Shown here one piece after another: positions 5,663-7,975 of a stretch of DNA of 7,975 nucleotides; positions within the stretch are counted from its first letter, which is position 1; each line of letters starts with the position of its first letter. Below the pieces are notes generated by a model. The model was not told where the DNA came from. It did no database searches and saw only the letters and a list, made by a program, of their open reading frames with translations. The stretch is from an uncultured Oscillospiraceae bacterium (GTDB lineage: Bacteria; Bacillota; Clostridia; Oscillospirales; Oscillospiraceae), in contig CAKTMQ010000078.1 of the NCBI GenBank assembly GCA_934573945.1, positions 1 to 7,975 of the forward strand, given 5' to 3'. Both the position numbers and the translations under genes were made by a program.

Positions 5663-6219
5663 TCTGCCTGCAGCTGTTTTATGAGTTTTTCAAGACCGGA
5701 CTTTTTGCCATCGGCGGCGGGCTGGCTACGCTGCCCTTCCTGTCGGATATGGCGGAGCGTACCGGCTGGTTCACCCAGGCGCAGCTGGCGGATATGCTGG
5801 CGGTCAGCGAGTCCACGCCGGGACCGGTGGGCGTGAACATGGCTACCTATGTGGGCTTTGAGTTGGCGGGCGTGCTGGGCGCGGTGGTGGCTACGCTGGG
5901 ATTGGTGACGCCGTCCATCATCGTCATCATGATCATTGCCGGGTTCCTGAAGGCCTTCCGCACCAACCGGTTCGTGGACGCCGCATTTTACGGTCTGCGT
6001 CCCGCCTCCACCGCCATGGTGGCCTCCGCCGGTATCGGCGTGGTGCTGCTGAGTCTGCTGGACACCAGTGCCGCGGGACTGGCGATCTTCCGCTGGAAGG
6101 AGCTGGCGCTGGCGGCGGTGATCCTGGTGCTGACCCGTTGGGTGCCCGCCACAAAAAAGCTGCACCCCATCGTGTTCATCGCGGCGGCGGCGGCGGTGGG
6201 CGTCATCTTCCGTTTCTGA
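5659..6219 (+). CDS. Chromate transporter family (CHR) protein, second half-size subunit
   Basis: A 186-residue membrane protein homologous to the preceding one. It has FAIGGGLATLPFL (16-28), the AQLADMLAVSESTPGPVGVN run (41-60) with the family's TPG, and YVGFELAG (64-71). Several hydrophobic segments follow, ending in an alanine-rich last helix coded by a GCG repeat (6180s). The frame stays open for another 380 bp upstream, but that part overlaps the first subunit in a different frame and is not protein-like. The real start is the ATG at 5659, preceded by GGGAGGTG (5644-5651) and overlapping the upstream stop. It should pair with the first subunit into one transporter. A strong terminator follows, closing the birA-CHR-CHR unit. 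Confidence 0.88.
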   Translation: MICLQLFYEFFKTGLFAIGGGLATLPFLSDMAERTGWFTQAQLADMLAVSESTPGPVGVNMATYVGFELAGVLGAVVATLGLVTPSIIVIMIIAGFLKAFRTNRFVDAAFYGLRPASTAMVASAGIGVVLLSLLDTSAAGLAIFRWKELALAAVILVLTRWVPATKKLHPIVFIAAAAAVGVIFRF

Positions 6220-6230
6220 CAACGAGTAAG

Positions 6231-6269
6231 AAGCACACCTTATGCGCAGAATAAGGTGTGCTTTATTTT
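6231..6269 (+). terminator. Intrinsic terminator of the birA-CHR operon
   Basis: A perfect 13-bp stem, AAGCACACCTTAT (6231-6243) with ATAAGGTGTGCTT (6251-6263), has a 7-nt loop and is followed by TATTTT. It lies 11 bases after the second CHR stop codon. It separates this unit from xpt-guaA. Confidence 0.88.
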
Positions 6270-6391
6270 GGGAAGAATTGCTAAATTGCCTATTTTTGTG
6301 TCGAAAAAGTTATCATATTTGCTAGTTGCAATTCTGCACGCGCGGGGGTAAGATAAAAAGACTATCATCAATAAAAGGGAGGTCTTTTCCT
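6270..6391 (+). promoter_or_regulatory. xpt-guaA leader with weak promoter candidate and inverted repeats
   Basis: The 122-bp leader is AT-rich up to about 6335. The best promoter I can offer is TTGCAA (6326-6331), 17 bp, TAAGAT (6349-6354), only 4 of 6 at each box. AGAATTGC (6274-6281) recurs inverted as GCAATTCT (6328-6335). AAAAGAC (6356-6362) recurs inverted as GTCTTTT (6382-6388), framing the xpt SD AAAGGGAGG (6374-6382). The conserved core of a purine riboswitch is not visible, and I see no terminator/antiterminator pair. How this operon is regulated cannot be read from the sequence. Confidence 0.35.
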
Positions 6392-6976
6392 ATGGAGCAG
6401 CTGAAGGAACGGATTCGTCGTGAGGGTAAGGTTTTGCCGGGGAATATCGTCAAGATCGACGGCTTTCTGAATCACCGGGTGGACACCAAGCTCTTGAAGG
6501 ACATTGCGGACGAATTTGCCAAATTTTTCGACATCGATCGGGTGACGGTGGTGCTGACGGCGGAGGCCAGCGGTATCGCGCTGGCGACGGTTTGTGCCGA
6601 GAGATACGGCGTTCCCATGCTGTTTGCGAAAAAGGCCAAGAGCGACAATATTGAGAGCGGTCTGATCCAGAGCGAGATCTTCTCCTATACCTACAAGAAG
6701 AAGGTGACGCTGCTGGTGTCTCAGGAGTGGCTCAGCGAGAATGACCGGGTGCTCATCATCGATGACTTCATGGCCAACGGCTACGCCATGGGCGGCCTGG
6801 TGGATATTGTGAAAAAGGCCGGCGCCCAGCTGGTGGGCATCGGCGTGGCGGTGGAAAAGGGCTTCCAGGGCGGCGGTGACAAGTTCCGCGCCATGGCGGA
6901 CGTGCCCTATAAGGCGCTGGCTGTGATCGAGTCCGCCAGTGCGGAGAACGGCTTTACGTTCCGGGAGGACGACTGA
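6392..6976 (+). CDS. xpt: Xanthine phosphoribosyltransferase
   Basis: A 194-residue cytoplasmic enzyme, the family's usual length, that converts xanthine and PRPP to XMP and pyrophosphate in purine salvage. The phosphoribosyltransferase PRPP loop is LIIDDFMANG (121-130). Other Xpt-like segments are MEQLKERIRREG at the start, LPGNIVKIDGFLNHRVD (15-31), LTAEASGI (55-62), FAKKAK (78-83) and EKGFQGGG (155-162). The frame is open 22 codons further upstream, but ATG 6392 has AAAGGGAGG (6374-6382) nine bases before it and matches the conserved N-terminus. The stop codon overlaps the guaA start (TGATG), so the enzyme making XMP is coupled to the one that aminates it. Confidence 0.95.
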   Translation: MEQLKERIRREGKVLPGNIVKIDGFLNHRVDTKLLKDIADEFAKFFDIDRVTVVLTAEASGIALATVCAERYGVPMLFAKKAKSDNIESGLIQSEIFSYTYKKKVTLLVSQEWLSENDRVLIIDDFMANGYAMGGLVDIVKKAGAQLVGIGVAVEKGFQGGGDKFRAMADVPYKALAVIESASAENGFTFREDD

Positions 6977-7975
6977 TGAAAAAAGTACTGGTTCTTGATT
7001 TCGGCGGGCAGTACAATCTGCTGGTGGCGCGCCGTGTCCGCGAGTGCGGCGTCTATTGCGAGATCAAGTCCTATCGCCTGTCCATGGAGGAGATCCGGGG
7101 ATTCGCGCCGGACGCGCTGATCTTTACCGGCGGCCCCGCCACTGTGTTTGAGCCTGACGCGCCTATGGTGGATAAGGCGTTGTTCGATATGGGTATTCCC
7201 GTGCTGGGCATCTGTTACGGCGAGCAGCTGATGATGCACCTGCTGGGCGGCGAGTGCCGCAAGGCGGAGACCCGGGAATACGGCAAGGTGGAGCTGACCC
7301 ACAACGGCGGCTCGCCGCTGTTTGCCAACGTGCCGGAGACGGCGGTATACTGGATGAGCCACGGCGTGGAGGTGGAGCGCATGGCGCCCGGCTTCGAGGT
7401 GGTGGCCTCTACCGAGGGCTGCCGTCATGCGGCGGTGCAGTGCGGGGAGAAGAAGCTGTACGGCGTGCAGTTCCACCCCGAGGTGCTCCATACCGAGTAC
7501 GGCACGCAGATCCTGCAGAACTTCCTGTATACCATCTGCGGCTTCAAGCCCGAGTGGACGATGGCCTCCTATCTGGAGGAGGCCGTGGCGGAGTGCCGCC
7601 GCCAGATCGGCAGCGGCCGCGTGCTGCTGGCGCTGTCCGGCGGCGTGGACAGCTCTGTTGCCGCTGCCCTGCTGCAGCGTGCGGTGGGCGATCAGCTGAC
7701 GTGCATCTTTGTGGATCACGGCCTGCTGCGCAAGGACGAGGGAGATCAGGTGGAGCAGGTCATGAAGCACCAGTTCCACGTGGATGTGCGCCGTGTCAAC
7801 GCCGGCGCCCGCTTCCTGGCGAAGCTGGCGGGCGTCACGGAGCCGGAGCGCAAACGCAAGATCATTGGCGAGGAGTTTATCCGCGTCTTTGAAGAAGAGG
7901 CAAAGAAGATCGGCGCCGTTGACTTCCTGGCACAGGGCACGATCTATCCCGATGTGGTGGAATCCGGTCTGGGCG
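6976..7975 (+). CDS. guaA: GMP synthase (glutamine-hydrolysing), N-terminal two-thirds, cut by window edge
   Basis: GMP synthase turns XMP into GMP using ATP and ammonia released from glutamine. The frame runs without a stop from ATG 6976 off the right edge; 333 residues are visible of about 510 expected. Residues 1-190 are a class I glutamine amidotransferase: TGGP (51-54), GICYGEQLM with the catalytic Cys80, and FHPE with His167 and Glu169. From about 195 comes the ATP pyrophosphatase domain, with P-loop SGGVDSS (221-227), FVDHGLLRKDE (245-255) and QGTIYPDVVESG (320-331). The dimerisation domain is outside. One small variation is DFGGQYN near the start, where many homologues have DFGSQYN. 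The start overlaps the xpt stop by one base; GGGAGG at 6963-6968 is a suitable SD seven bases upstream. The neighbouring Xpt supplies its substrate. Confidence 0.95.
   Translation, partial: MKKVLVLDFGGQYNLLVARRVRECGVYCEIKSYRLSMEEIRGFAPDALIFTGGPATVFEPDAPMVDKALFDMGIPVLGICYGEQLMMHLLGGECRKAETREYGKVELTHNGGSPLFANVPETAVYWMSHGVEVERMAPGFEVVASTEGCRHAAVQCGEKKLYGVQFHPEVLHTEYGTQILQNFLYTICGFKPEWTMASYLEEAVAECRRQIGSGRVLLALSGGVDSSVAAALLQRAVGDQLTCIFVDHGLLRKDEGDQVEQVMKHQFHVDVRRVNAGARFLAKLAGVTEPERKRKIIGEEFIRVFEEEAKKIGAVDFLAQGTIYPDVVESGLG

Noticed and set aside
6181..6197. GCG trinucleotide run near the end of the second CHR gene as a phase-variable repeat
   Set aside because: Only about five units, in frame, coding alanines in a membrane helix. 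This fits codon bias, and a three-base slip would not change the frame.
5260..6222. A 320-codon minus-strand open frame opposite the CHR genes
   Set aside because: Its translation is His/Gln/Arg-rich and low in complexity, it lacks an SD, and it lies antisense to two clear transporter genes.
6270..6391. Purine riboswitch in front of xpt, as in Bacillus subtilis
   Set aside because: I looked for the three-way junction core and its conserved loop-loop sequences and could not find them, nor a terminator before the start codon.
6907..7779. A 290-codon minus-strand frame and several plus-strand frames inside guaA
   Set aside because: GMP synthase occupies this region with all expected motifs. 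Because it runs off the right edge, its own frame has no stop in the window, and the other frames are shadows.

Overview
The window is a high-GC stretch of an ordinary chromosome, most likely from a Bacillota (Clostridia, Oscillospirales-like gut anaerobe). I infer this from the strong AGGAGG-type Shine-Dalgarno sites in front of nearly every gene, the occasional GTG and TTG starts, the sigma-A style promoters, and the gene families present. These include an FtsK/SpoIIIE gamma domain, a zinc-ribbon membrane protein beside a 'LDNAAKIYPAAK'-type acyltransferase, and ECF-type BioY. Taxonomy below that level cannot be fixed from this sequence alone. Most of the window is housekeeping or common accessory metabolism. 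I see no CRISPR array, phage, transposase, tRNA or rRNA.

Left part (1-3667). The C-terminal end of an FtsK/SpoIIIE DNA translocase enters from the left on the + strand and stops at 463. A 260-bp convergent intergenic region (464-723) follows, packed with inverted repeats including an intrinsic-terminator-like pair. Facing it is a two-gene minus-strand operon. Its first gene is a 720-residue fusion of an HSL-type alpha/beta hydrolase with an alcohol-acetyltransferase/condensation-like domain (3607-1445). Its second is a small zinc-ribbon multi-pass membrane protein (1422-724). The operon has a near-consensus extended -10 promoter at 3667-3639.

Middle part (3674-6269). bioY (biotin ECF S component, minus strand) and birA (biotin-protein ligase without a DNA-binding domain, plus strand) are divergent. 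Between them is a perfect 16-bp palindrome, GTCAAGTATACTTGAC (4263-4278), that covers the predicted -35 elements of both promoters and looks like a shared operator. birA is followed by two half-size chromate-transporter-family (CHR) genes that overlap by ATGA. This run ends at a clear intrinsic terminator (6231-6269).

Right part (6270-7975). xpt (xanthine phosphoribosyltransferase) and guaA (GMP synthase, cut by the right edge) overlap by one base. Together they form a two-step salvage route, xanthine to XMP to GMP. The leader in front of xpt does not show a purine riboswitch.

The observations most worth a second look are the shared bioY/birA operator, the hydrolase-acyltransferase fusion paired with the zinc-ribbon membrane protein, and the multi-hairpin convergent intergenic region. 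None of these amounts to a demonstrably new system from sequence alone.
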